NCBI GenBank assembly: GCA_030549335.1
Contig: CM060198.1
Location: 49,565,353 to 49,629,352 of the forward strand
Length of the DNA stretch: 64,000 nt
Direction of reading: 5' to 3'
DNA from: Pontederia crassipes
Lineage: Eukaryota > Streptophyta > Magnoliopsida > Commelinales > Pontederiaceae
Position numbers and translations under genes: made by a program. Of this stretch, positions 11,783-22,562 are shown one piece after another. Under the pieces are notes generated by a model. The model made no database searches. It was not told the origin of the DNA and saw only the letters and a list, made by a program, of their open reading frames with translations. How positions within the stretch are numbered: position 1 is the first letter of the stretch; the number at the start of each line of letters is the position of its first letter.

Positions 11783-11993
11783 TTGTGATAAAAAATAATT
11801 AAGAAATATATTATTTTATTTAATTATGCAATACTATAGTGCTATAGAAAAAATATAATAAGGCAAAATATATAATTTAAGAGAGAAATAAAATTTCACT
11901 TAGTAATTAATCTAATATGCTTTATATTATAATAAAATATACTCTATTTATTGTAAAACACCTAATGCAAGACAAAAAATAAAATATCTAAAA

Positions 11994-12063
11994 CGTCGTT
12001 GAGGGGAATCGAACCAACGACCATATAGGCCATCATGTATGCATTGAACCACTGAGGTAAAAA
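11994..12063 (-). pseudogene. tRNA-like sequence (decayed tRNA or tRNA-derived SINE head)
   Basis: On the minus strand it reads a box A-like ACCTCAGTGGTTCAATG and, about 30 bases later, a box B-like GGTTCGATTCC at the expected spacing. The 3' half forms the perfect inverted pair GTCGTTG/CAACGAC, but the acceptor stem and a normal anticodon arm cannot be made. No clear isotype. It could be an old nuclear or organelle-derived tRNA copy. Confidence 0.35.
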
Positions 12064-12259
12064 CTAATATTTTATTTATCTAGTGGGTGCACAGTGCCAC
12101 TCACTGACATCCATATGATTTTGCCATTGGTGAGAAGATAATTAAAATTATCGAACCAGTCACAATCAAAATATGATGTACTCTAAAAATTTAAAATAAA
12201 ATACCGATAATCTCTATCTAGATTATCTCGCACAAAGAGATCCTAAATTATCGTCAGAA
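12064..12259. other. intergenic sequence, nothing recognised
   Basis: Non-coding in appearance; separates the tRNA-like sequence from the degraded coding-like stretch. Confidence 0.4.
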
Positions 12260-12800
12260 TGTTTGCATGATCATCTACCTCAAATTTTCTTCGAAGAAAA
12301 CTCAGAAGAAGAAAAAGCATCCAGCTGATTTAAGGTTCGAATGGGAGATAACTTCGACCAGGTTCTTGATCACGAAGCATCATGTCATCCGGCCAATTAA
12401 GACCCAAAATGGGAAAAATAAAGCATCTAGAGTCAGTGGTTGAATGAACACCACGCACTTCATTTCGGGAGAACATCTGAGACCAGCAGCATCTGTGCTG
12501 TTCAGAATCTTCTGACCGCGAATGATTCCTTCATGACAAAAGGTGATATGATTCCATGAAAAGCACTCCTCAGAGCATAAAGGCGTTCAAAGATGCCGCG
12601 AGGGCTGATTTCTCTTCCAGCTTTACTCACCGTATACAACATCTTTCAGCATGCGAAAGACATAGCATGTTTCACCTGTTCTGCGGTCAGCAAAGGGTTA
12701 GAAAAAGGGAAATTGGAATGGAACACTGCGGATGAATTTGTCCCTACTAAATTGCGCTTCATGCATTGATCGACAAGTTTATCAAGCTTCTTCTCTCTGT
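12260..12800 (-). pseudogene. degraded coding-like stretch, unknown product
   Basis: On the minus strand from 12800 downward a long frame with normal amino-acid composition runs for about 85 codons with a single in-frame stop, including KLDKLVDQCMKRNLVG and ISPRGIFERLYALRS. A neighbouring frame then stays open towards 12300 (for example GIIRGQKILNSTDAAGL). Base composition is higher in GC than the flanks. I do not recognise the protein. It could be exons of a host gene, a processed pseudogene or part of an old element. Confidence 0.3.
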
Positions 12801-13460
12801 CTAAAAAACATTAAGTATTGCTTCTGTTTAAACTACATGTGTTGCAGCGCATGCATAATGCATGGTTCTTCGAACGGCTGACGATTCTAAAGAAAACCTT
12901 CTTAGAAGAATGGGGATTGAAGGGAATGTGCCAATCAACACTTCAACAGTAGGTAGGATGGCCAACTACCGCCCACTGTCCTGTTTCTATACAGTTTTCA
13001 ACTAGCATCATTTGGATCAGAGGAGCCATAATAAATAGTACTTTCAGACCGCTACTCCTTACCAAAAGGAGCATACAAAAATCTTAGAATGACATGAAAG
13101 TTTTGAATAGTGGTAGACGGTCAACAACCGAGGAAATGGAACTGACGAGTTTACACCTGCATGAAGATTCTTTGGGCATTCTACTGAATTAAATAACAGG
13201 AACAACTTTTCCAGATACCAGAAATCAATGATTAGATGCTTATGGATAAATGTTATATTGTTTGAGAGAATGAGAATGCATCATAGCAATAACATCTTTG
13301 ATAAGCTGTTGACGCTCAGTCTGATATGCACATGAACATTATCATGACATTAAGTTCTGAGAAATTTGGGATGATGTAACAGGGGAAAACCTTAACTTTA
13401 ACTTTCATCTCTGTTCATTGGTAAGGTCTCAAGATGAACTCATCGTTATATACTAAGGAA
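12801..13460. other. intergenic sequence, nothing recognised
   Basis: Mixed composition; no convincing coding frame, repeat or RNA gene. Confidence 0.4.
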
Positions 13461-14092
13461 CCTACCGATCACTAAAGTTTGGGCTTGGAGTACACAGGAA
13501 TGATAAAAAAATGAAATAGATATGATAAGTATTGCAAATTTCTAAGAATGAGTAGCAACCATACAGGTATTGGCGCCATCTATCTTGTTCAGCAGAAGAC
13601 CTAAAAACACAGATGAAGAAAGCCACAAAGTTAGAAAAGATGACCACAATGGAACTTAAAACAATAAAAAACCTTGAGCAAGAACCACAAGGAGCAACTA
13701 CAATGCTTCACCAATTTCTCAGAAGAATTAAGTACAAAATAAGAAGCTTTATTCATCATTGTATATGAATACAATGAATTGTTCACAACAAGTGTAGTAA
13801 CAAAGGCACTAGGACCTAAACAAAATTTAAAACTTCTTGTTTTCTGCAAGGAAAAGAAAGAAGCTGAACATATATGGGCACACAAAGAAATAATAAGTTT
13901 GACACTTCTTTTTCTTTTCTTCCTGAGATACGAATCTATTTACAGTAGAATGATCTCAGGAGTACCAATCACCAAATTCTGGGCAATGCTCTTCCCTTCT
14001 CCTTTACTAGACAAGTACAATTAGGTAGAATTTGGTTGAACAAGGCTGAAAGCCTGAACTTAGCAATGATTGCCTTTTCCTTCATCAATCAA
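13461..14092 (-). other. 3' untranslated/flanking region of the RING gene
   Basis: Downstream of the stop codon on the minus strand. A minus-strand AATAAA (TTTATT at 13748-13753) about 340 bases after the stop is a possible polyadenylation signal. Short open frames here look incidental. Confidence 0.45.
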
Positions 14093-15268
14093 TCACCACC
14101 TAGAAATAGTGTTTTCCGTTCCATCTTGCAAGGACCAACTGGCGCTACGCCTTCTCGAATTCCTACCGAAGATAAAACTTCTTTGTCGGGCGACAGGAGC
14201 TGGGCTCGACTCCAAGCTGTGACTAGGACTGGAGGAAGGAGACCTAAGGCGTCCAAAGAATGAGAAGATATTGCGCAGAGCACGACCAATTCCACCACTT
14301 TCCCTGGACCTGCGACTCCCTCTGGATGTCCATGAGATCCTCCTCGTGGCAGAATTTTCGTTGAATCCACCCTCCATCTCAGTATAAACAGCCGGAAGTT
14401 CCCCTGCTCTCCTGCCTCCTGAAAACCTCCCAACTGCAAATCCACCACCAGGCAGCCTCCATATCGTCAGTCCCACGGTCTCCTCCTCATTCCCTGTGGC
14501 AGCAGTCTGCTCAATACTGTCAGCACCTGTTGTTGCGCTGGGCATTTCATGGCGGCAAACAGGGCAAGAGTTCCTGAGCGAAAGCCAGGGCAAAATGCAA
14601 TCATGGTGGTAGATGTGCTTACATGGCATCTCCCTGGCCTCTGTCCCGAGCTCGAAGGGATCCTTGCACACGGCGCAGTGAGAATCCATCCCAATATGAT
14701 CGTCAACTATCTCGACTGTGGGCATCGATTCGATAGAGGACTTAGATGCCGGTGGTTGCTCGTTCGCCCGCCCGATCCCACTGATCTCAATCTGCGCGAG
14801 GTGGTCCAGAAGGCGCTCGAAGCCGGAGCCCATCAGGAAATCGGACATGCTCTCCGGCAAAGGGCGGAGACCGGATCCAGCGCCATCATCATAATACATC
14901 TCGAAGCTGCTGGCCGCAGTGCGCTCGGCATCGCCGCCGCCAACATCCGACGGGCCGCGGAGAACGATGACGGGATTGAAGGGAGACCGATCTCGAGAAG
15001 ACGCCCGACGATTGCGCCCGAACCTCAGCCCTGGGGGACGGGGACGGGAAGCGCCTTCGCTGTCGTTGTTGTCCGCGTGCGGAGCGGCCGTGGTGAACCG
15101 ACGGCGGCGAGGCTCTGCCGCACCTCTGGGCAGGGCCAGGCGCGGGGGCGGCGTGTCCACCTCCTCCAGGAAGCCACCGTCGCATTCCGAGCAGACGATG
15201 GCGTCTTGCGGCCGAATCCGAACGAAGCGACTGCATCTGTAGCACCAGTAGGATGTAGCCGTCTCCAT
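14093..15268 (-). CDS. RING-H2 E3 ubiquitin-protein ligase with zinc ribbon and DUF1117 (RDUF/RHC-like)
   Basis: Intronless, 391 residues. Seen: an N-terminal zinc ribbon (Cys9, Cys12, Cys26, Cys29); an Arg/Pro/Ser-rich linker; a RING-H2 finger at ~198-238 with the ligands Cys198, Cys201, Cys216, His218, His221, Cys224, Cys235, Cys238 at canonical spacing and the proline/tryptophan core (ILPWL); then a Gly-rich DUF1117 region (~266-340, with LTIWRLPGGGFAVGRF) and a basic Ser/Arg-rich tail. Known of the family: plant proteins with this architecture (Arabidopsis RDUF1/RDUF2) are cytosolic or nuclear E3 ligases tied to abscisic acid and drought responses. The ATG at 15268 is chosen because METATSYWCYRC is the conserved start; an in-frame ATG 11 codons upstream (15301) is less likely. 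All ligands are present; probably functional. The target is unknown. Confidence 0.93.
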   Translation of the reverse strand: METATSYWCYRCSRFVRIRPQDAIVCSECDGGFLEEVDTPPPRLALPRGAAEPRRRRFTTAAPHADNNDSEGASRPRPPGLRFGRNRRASSRDRSPFNPVIVLRGPSDVGGGDAERTAASSFEMYYDDGAGSGLRPLPESMSDFLMGSGFERLLDHLAQIEISGIGRANEQPPASKSSIESMPTVEIVDDHIGMDSHCAVCKDPFELGTEAREMPCKHIYHHDCILPWLSLRNSCPVCRHEMPSATTGADSIEQTAATGNEEETVGLTIWRLPGGGFAVGRFSGGRRAGELPAVYTEMEGGFNENSATRRISWTSRGSRRSRESGGIGRALRNIFSFFGRLRSPSSSPSHSLESSPAPVARQRSFIFGRNSRRRSASWSLQDGTENTISRW

Positions 15269-15850
15269 GGATCGAATCGACAAGGCCAAGTCGAACAACA
15301 ACCAAAGCGAAATCGAAAAAGCACCAGATCTGGAAGGAAACCCCTAAAAATACGATATTTCCGAAGCAATCTCGCAGGGACACCCCAAAATCACCTCAAG
15401 CAGACAAATTCAACCTAAAATTTGTAAGAAAAAAACGGGAAATTCTGACAGAGAAGTCTCAAAGAAGGGAATTGTCCGAATCCCCGAGCACCGAATCCGA
15501 CCCCCAAAACCGGAGGCCGATCAGCAACAGCAGCAGCTTCCGACGGATCGGGGGAGGAGACGACCACGGACGGAGTGGGATGCGGAGGAGGAGGAAAAGA
15601 GGAGATGGAGAGCTTTGTGAAGGAAGAAGACGAGGGCGGCTTTTAAGCGGTCGACGAGGCGTCCATGGCGGAAACGCGTGCGACGTCGATGGCGTCACTT
15701 GGACGCCTCCGCCTGGGCTTTAACAACTCGATCCACGTGGCCAAAATCGATTGGCGGCTCCCCGTGACGACGCTTCGGCGGCCGACGTGGGTCGTCGGAT
15801 GTTTAACACGGTCGCCTTAAAAAACGAGTCGTAAAGGATCGTCTCGCTCC
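15269..15850 (-). promoter_or_regulatory. 5' leader and promoter region of the RING gene
   Basis: GC-rich, forming a CpG-dense island with the start of the gene. Open frames on both strands (for example 15472-15723) come from base composition. It contains the G-box noted separately and a second ACGTGG core near 15785. The transition to AT-rich sequence is at about 15850. Confidence 0.5.
15733..15740. promoter_or_regulatory. G-box (CCACGTGG)
   Basis: Perfect palindrome about 465 bases upstream of the RING gene start. G-box/ABRE sites bind bZIP and bHLH factors; with the second ACGTGG core nearby this would fit abscisic-acid response, an inference from the gene family. Confidence 0.45.
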
Positions 15851-18800
15851 TCTTGAGGGCATTTTACTTAAATACCCATGCCCATGCAAGTTGACTACTC
15901 CATAATAGTCAGCATACGAATTTTTTATTTTTATATTCAAAGATAAATAAATTTTCGCATTTTAATAAAAAACAAAAAAATGATATTACGTAATAAAGGA
16001 ATTCCAATTTCTCAAACCCATAATTCTAAATATTTAATAGTAAAATACTCGACATTATTATGTAACTCTAAAATATATTATTTTCAGGAGAGAGAAAAAT
16101 GTTCAACACTTTCAATATTCACATTTTAATTTTTTTAGTTATATAAATATAGATATAGTATTAAATTTGGATGGTACTAGAAAAAATGTTGACGATCACA
16201 AATTATTGTACATTTGTGTCTTGTTAGTTGAGGCTGTTGCAATTTGCAAAAAAGCTTCTGGATGGTAATAAGTGCATGGCCAATTAATTAATCCAAGATC
16301 ATTAATCGCGTTTTATAACTTGATGAGCTCGTAAGCGTCTACTTAATTATGCCTTTCATAATTGTCGGTAGCGCCAAACCCCTCTTAATTAGTTCCATAA
16401 TAAAAGAATATTAATAGGAAAACACTTTTTTTTGTCTAATTAGTTTGCATTTTCAATTTTTTTGGTGATAAATCTATGCATCGAGACATTGTCAAACCCT
16501 TACAAATATATGTATAAATGATAACGCACATATACATTAAATAAAAAGTTCTAAACTTGCCCTTAAAACTTCTCCTTCTATTAACATAATAAGCCATCCT
16601 AAAAAATTGATCAAATCATATCTTATATATATATATATATATCTTATGGAGCATTATATAAAATCTTTGTTTTCTATCAAGAGCCAAGTCATGTCATTTT
16701 CATTCTTTTTTTCAACACATTGATGTGGTACAAGAAATTTATAAAAAAAGAACTGTCTCACTCGAAATTCTCAAACTTCTATAAAAAAGAAGTCTCAATC
16801 GACTCACTGATGTATTGTTTTTGTTTTTTTTTTGTAATTTGATTAGACCCCACGGCTTGTACATGTAGGAAAATTAATTTATTAATTATATAATATCTCT
16901 GCTAATAACTTTCGTGCTGTGTTGGACTAAACTAAAAGTTCACACATAAAAAAAAAAGATTGTTAAAATTATAAAATAAATTCATTGTTTTCTAGAACAA
17001 GAATTAGTTAGGCTTTCTAATTCGATAATTTGTAATAATATTTTTTTAAAAACCAAATTATTGCAATGATTAGTTAAAAGATTTTGCCTGTTCTTGCACG
17101 AGGGTAATCAAGGTTTGTTGGGTAGTGGTGTACGTGGTGGTGGTCGTCTACGGATGAAGGGCTCCACTTGTAGAATTGTGGCATGTGTGTCTTAGAGTAT
17201 GATGGGTGTGCAAAGAGAACAAGGAGGCGGTCAAAGGCATGTGAAAAAGAGAGGGGTTTCGTGGAGAGAGAGAGGGGGGTTCGTGGAAGGCTCTTGAGTC
17301 TTCAATCTTTACAAAAACACGAGTCGTCGTATGTAGGCCTTAATGTCTTTATTTTTATCTTTTTTAATTTTTTTTAATTTTCAGTTTATATTATGTATAA
17401 AAATAAAAAAATATTTAAATAAAATAGTTTAAATGTGTTAAATAATGTTTAAATATTGAATAATGCTTTCTAAATAAATTTTATATAATATTTGTATATT
17501 AAATAATAGATAAAGTAAGAAAAAATGGTGATCGATAATCCAATCATCCGATCCGATCAAACTCGATTAAATCGAATTGAATCGAATTCAACCTTTAAAA
17601 GTGGGATGACCAGATCGGATCCGATCAAAATTTCGGAGTTAGATCGACTCGTGAACACATCTACCTTTATCAATTGCATTTATCTTTTTTAACGTTGCCT
17701 ACTCGGTGCAGCGTTATTAGGAGATTGTTCCGTACCGTATATTTAATAATATTTTTTTTGGTCTTCATAGCAAACTCGAAACATTGATTAAGTAAAAACA
17801 AATCGTTTATCACTCAATCTAGACACTTTTTTATTGCATTCTATTATTAATTACATTATCAGATAAGCTTACTAATATATATAGTTCCGAATGAATGTTA
17901 GAAAGAAAAAAAAATGAAGTGGAATCAAGTTAGAAAAAAAGAGGATTTTTTTTATCATTCGGTTGCATTATTTTTGTTTTCTTTCTTTTTATGTTATTAA
18001 TAATTGATAAGTTGAAGTGTCTATAAATATTTTATTAATAGGAACTTATTTTTTTAAAAAAAGTAGTTATACATTTGGATAAAAATTACTTATATTAATA
18101 ATAATTAGTTAATTATGCTATTATAAGTAAATTTAATATATTCTTATCAATCACATTATAATGTCACCACACATTGATATTTTTTCAAACTGACTTGTAA
18201 ACTTAGCCAAATGGATCTGAACATTTATTCTAAACGTAGATATCTTTTTTTAACTTCCATTAAGAATCTTTATTCAATAAATATTGTATGTTTTATTTTT
18301 TCATATTTATAACCAATATTAATTGGCTTTTATATTTGCTTTAAAATTGGTTGGCAAATGTCCAGTACTGTCATGTGAACAATCTGACGCTCACGCATGC
18401 ATTTGGGGTCCAATTTAGTTGGAAAAAAAAATCCATAAATTTTAATTGTTGATAAACAATTTCTTGACTGAAAATTTTAACATTTTTTCCCTGTTGTTAG
18501 TGAGATCCCTCGAATGCCACTCCCACTAAGCCGAGTGTGAGAACATTTTTACGAGTAATTTGAATATTTCATAACTTCCAAATTCTTTTGTCATTCCTAA
18601 ACTTTTTCATATGAAGAAAAAAAAAATCAAGATATAATTAGTTTCAAAGGAAGTTTTAAAATCTTGAATATATTACTATTAAAAAAACCTAATTTCCTAG
18701 AAATTTCCGACGACCAGTCATCTAATTAAACAAATAAGTTATTGGCAAAAGGATATTTACTTAGAAACAGATTTTTCAGAAAAAGAAAATATTGCAAAGA

Positions 18801-19396
18801 ATTTTCGTAATAAGATATTGCATACGGACAAAATGGGTGCTATTATTTGGTTTGTAAGAAAAAATCCGACTAATTCAAAAAATTTATCTAAACTGAAAAA
18901 ATCGAATTGAAAAGATAAAAAAAAATTAGAAAATTGAATAAGTTGTAGAGCAATTTCTTAATTTATAGTCCCATCCGAAAAAATTGTAAGAGCTTATGGA
19001 GTCTGTTTCTATTTATATGTAATCAATTTATAAGTAATTATTTTTTTATTATTGGTATTATAATTTTTAATATAGTCTAATATGTTCATATGAAACTTTA
19101 ATTTAATAGTTATAATACTATTTCCTATATTTAATTATAAAAACTAAATATATTAATATTATTAATTTATTAAAAATATTACTTTAATAAAATAAAGTTA
19201 TAAAATCATTAAAAATATCGACTTGTTGGAAAGTGGTTTTTTCTTTCTTCTAAATAATTTTAAAATAAATTTTTATAATTATAAAAAAAAATCGACGATT
19301 TTTCTGAACCAAAAATCGGCTCGACCCAATCATTTCACCCTTGCGGCGTCGTTTATTTTCTTTCGGGTCATGCAAATGAATCATTTCACCTCGGAG

Positions 19397-19397
<1 letters not shown>
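15851..19397. other. AT-rich intergenic sequence with scattered relics
   Basis: No coding gene seen. It holds a (TA)n run near 16625-16645, a hAT-like relic at about 17516-17670 (separate entry), and long A/T tracts. The frame at 17183-17377 has no support. Confidence 0.5.
17516..17670. mobile_element. hAT-type MITE relic
   Basis: Short self-complementary segment rich in GATCGGAT/ATCCGATC-like phrases. Its right edge CTCGTGAACACATCTACC resembles the inverted GTTCAC-type end of the hAT MITE at 28368-28782. No clear target duplication, so assignment is tentative. Confidence 0.35.

Positions 19398-19491
<94 letters not shown>
19398..19491. repeat. (AAT)n microsatellite
   Basis: About 31 perfect ATA/AAT units. 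The poly-Asn, poly-Ile, poly-Tyr and poly-Leu open frames crossing it are artefacts of the repeat. Confidence 0.97.
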
Positions 19492-19492
<1 letters not shown>

Positions 19493-19499
19493 GATACGC

Positions 19500-20085
19500 A
19501 AAAGCCATTGGTCGTGACTTCCAAACCCTCGATTCCACTGTCCTCCTCCTCCTCAGTCGTCGGCGGCATTTCCATAAACCCTCGTTGCCGGTGGCCACCT
19601 TTTACGCTCCGCTCTGTTCATCTAATGAGGACCTATTTACTATAAGGTCGTCCGCCGGCGGTATCCGGCGGGACGGTCCCCCGCTCTCGCATATGGCCGG
19701 GAGTCGCCTTGTCCTCTCCGATACGAGACGTCGTTGTTTATGGTAGCGTGGATTGGTTCTTAGTTCGCCGTTGGGAATTAGCTGTTTGGTGGTAATGATT
19801 ACCCGAATACATGATGGAAATAGTGCTGGCCTTGTTTTTTACGTAGAAATCGGCAGCATCCGCAAGTGGTTTCTGACCTTTTGTAATGTCCAGTGCCGCA
19901 AAGCTGTTCACTGTGTTTATCCTATGCAACAGTTGTATTGTCTGACATATGTGAATCTGACTATTCCTTTTTTAGGCTTCGTCGTTTGAATTTAGTCGTA
20001 GGCACACAATTGACTCTGTCCTCTTTTGCTTTCATGCAGAAGCTTGCAACACCTGAAGTTTGACGAAGCTGACCCGGAAATGCAT
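19500..20085 (+). pseudogene. 5' part of an unrecognised host gene (candidate first exon and exon 2)
   Basis: A GC-rich stretch (19500-19740) with CCTCCTCCTCAGTCGTCG and AAACCCTCG phrases looks like plant 5' leader/first-exon sequence. A short candidate exon follows at 20040-20085 (acceptor ATGCAG, donor GTATGT), one frame of which reads LQHLKFDEADPEMH. The second copy of this exon (from about 47506) differs by a 4-base gap, so at least one copy is broken. From 19990 on the sequence is shared with 47456 onward. Product unknown. Confidence 0.35.
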
Positions 20086-20444
20086 GTATGTTCAAGTGAT
20101 CACATATGTTTCTGAGACTGTTTCCTGACTTTATTTTAATCTGCCAGTCACTGCTAGACTGTGAAATTTAGTGTACTTTGTGTTAAGAAGGAATTAGTAT
20201 AGACTTTCTATTCCTTCTGATATTTTCGGCCCAACAGCATAAGTTTACAATATATTTTAACATGACATTTATAGTTTGTATCTTTCGATATAAAGAAATC
20301 GTTGGTGATTGTGAAGTAAGCTGTAACCTCGGAATCTTGTACTCTGGATCTATTTTTTGCTGTAACTCAGATAATAAATTTTGTTTCTCTGGTGAAAGTG
20401 TTATGAGCATCCTCCAACATATGCGTTCAGCCTATTCTGCATAA

Positions 20445-20940
20445 GGGTCTAATTGGGAAACAACTAATGGAGGGATGTGATGAGGTGATGTGGTGAGTGA
20501 TAGGGTGGGATGGCGTGGTGTGTCATTAGAAAGTTCATGTTTGGATAATAAATTATATAAGATGTGAGGTAGGATAATGAAGATTTTATTTGTATAAAAG
20601 TCATTTATATCCTTCATTATATATTTAAAGTATTTATAATTATTAATTAGGGATGAGCATGAATCGGGACGACTGGTCGCCTTCGTCCGCACCGGTTCGA
20701 ATTTTTCAAATTTTTTTCCGATCCGATGGATAATTGAGTCAGGACCGAGTCTCATTTCTTTGACACTCGACCATGTCGGGTCGGGACCGACGTCTTGACC
20801 CGATTGAATATATTATATTAATATTAAATTATTTTTAAATAGTATATTTATGTTTATTTTGAAAAAATTTTTATATTTACTAAAAAGTTTTATTTAATAA
20901 AAATTATAGATAAATATGTATTCATATTAGAAAAAAAGAT

Positions 20941-20972
<32 letters not shown>

Positions 20973-21234
20973 GGGGGGGATGGTTTAATTTGGTAATAAG
21001 AGAAATAATTTAATTTGGTAATAAAAAAGGAAAAGAGGTTAATTTGGTCTAAAATAATCTATCCCTCCTCGTTCCACCAATTTGGTGGAATGAAAAATGT
21101 GATGGTTGAAGGGCTTAGCTATTCCACCCCACCCCTCTTAACATAAATAAAAAATGTAACCAAATATAGTGTAACTAATTTCATTCCCTCATATTTCACC
21201 CCACCCCTTCATAACTCTCAATCCAAACAGACCC
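20445..21234. mobile_element. PIF/Harbinger (Tourist-like) element, 790 bp
   Basis: Left end GGGTCTAATTGGGAAAC; the right end is the inverse of GGGTCTGTTTGGATTG. It is flanked by TAA on both sides (20442-20444, 21235-21237), the family's target duplication. The other copy of the duplication has the uninterrupted GCATAAAATAAAAG at 47912-47925. Internally it carries a hAT-like stretch near 20647-20815 (GGGATGAGCATGAATCGG), a (TA)n run (20941-20963) and ATTCCACCCCACCCC phrases near the right end that mirror the left. No transposase. Confidence 0.85.
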
Positions 21235-22562
21235 TAAAATAAAAGTTTGGTGATGACTTTTTTAAAGAGACGTTTTAAATTATAGGCATTATTGCTACTA
21301 TTGGTTTACTTAATTTTGATTAAATTTAGGTTCATCGAAGAGGTAAGAATTCTTGATTAAAACTGGATTCGGATAAGCATTTAAGTTTCCAAGGTTTATT
21401 CATTGAATAATTTTGAGTTAAAAGGATGACTAGTAAGGTGGTAGCTCACTACAAGAAAAATGTCTGTTTCCCATGATTGTAATCGTGGGAAAATATAGGA
21501 AAATCGTTTAACATCTCTGACAATTTTCCCGACGGAAGGCAATCAAAACTGCTCTTTGCAAATTTTTTTGACGGTTCCAGTAGCCGTTGGAAGTTCCCGC
21601 GGCGAGAATCGTGGAAAAATATTCTCATGGTTGAAGCTGTGAAAAGGTTCCCACGGCTTCGGCCGGGGGCAAAGGTTCCTACGGTTGAAGCCGTGGCAAA
21701 TATTTCCCACGATTCTAGCCGTAAGAAAGTCTTTCTACGGCTTCAGCCGCGGGAAGGTTCCGACGGTTTGGACCGCACGAAGTCCTTTTCTTCCCACAAC
21801 TTTAACCGTCGCAAAGTTTATTTTTTTTAAAAAAATCCACCTGCGGTCATCATCCCCCGCAGCGAAAGATCCGACCAACCGATGCTGGATTGGCCGCCCG
21901 ATCCACATCTGCCCACTCGACGCCCGGTCGGCCGAACGCTGCCGGATCGGGCGCGAGCGGCCAGATCTAGCCCCCGCAACCGAATCGAGAGTAATGGCCA
22001 GACCGCGCCGCCCGCAACTGGATCGATCGTAGGGCTGCGAGATCCAGCTGCGGAAGGACAGATGTCGCCGTCGGACTAGACGCACCGATCGATGCACTGG
22101 TCGTGATGGCCGACGCGCTATCGATGATGAGAGGGAAAGGGAGAGGGTGAGTGGGAGAGGGAGCCCGCCGGAGAAGGCGCTGCCGCCGGACCACTTCGTC
22201 GAAGATCGAAGAGGAATGGAGATCAAAACGGCGTGGATGGAGATCAAAGAGGAACGACAGACTTAATTTAATGAATCGACGCGCATCCATCCGCCCGGTG
22301 GGAAACCCGGGCGGGAAATGAAAATAAAATTTCCCACGGCTAGAGCCATTGGAAAAGTTCCTTCGGCTCCAGTCGTGGGAATGCTTCTTGCGGCTTTGGC
22401 CACCGAAACTTCCCACTGCTCGCGCATTGGGAAACTTTCTATTTCATTAAAAAAAGATATGAACATGAAAATAGATATCAGATGAAAAAAAAGAAATCAT
22501 CGCAGCGTGCATTAGTTTTCAATCCCACTAAAAGAAGGTACAAATTAGAATATCATTCAAAT

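Noticed and set aside
14549-15418. 289-residue frame on the plus strand across the RING gene
   Set aside because: Antisense shadow of a GC-rich coding region; the minus frame has the zinc ligands and family motifs.
15472-15723. 83-residue plus-strand frame in the RING gene promoter
   Set aside because: GC-rich promoter/leader sequence; Arg/Gly-rich by composition.
19223-19645. 140-residue frame with a long Asn run and matching poly-Ile, poly-Tyr and poly-Leu frames
   Set aside because: Produced by the (AAT)n microsatellite.
20262-20444. Conserved frame (also at 47633-47917) ending HM(R/H)SAYSA
   Set aside because: Conserved only because the whole block is duplicated; it includes intron-like AT-rich sequence and length differences, so coding is not supported.
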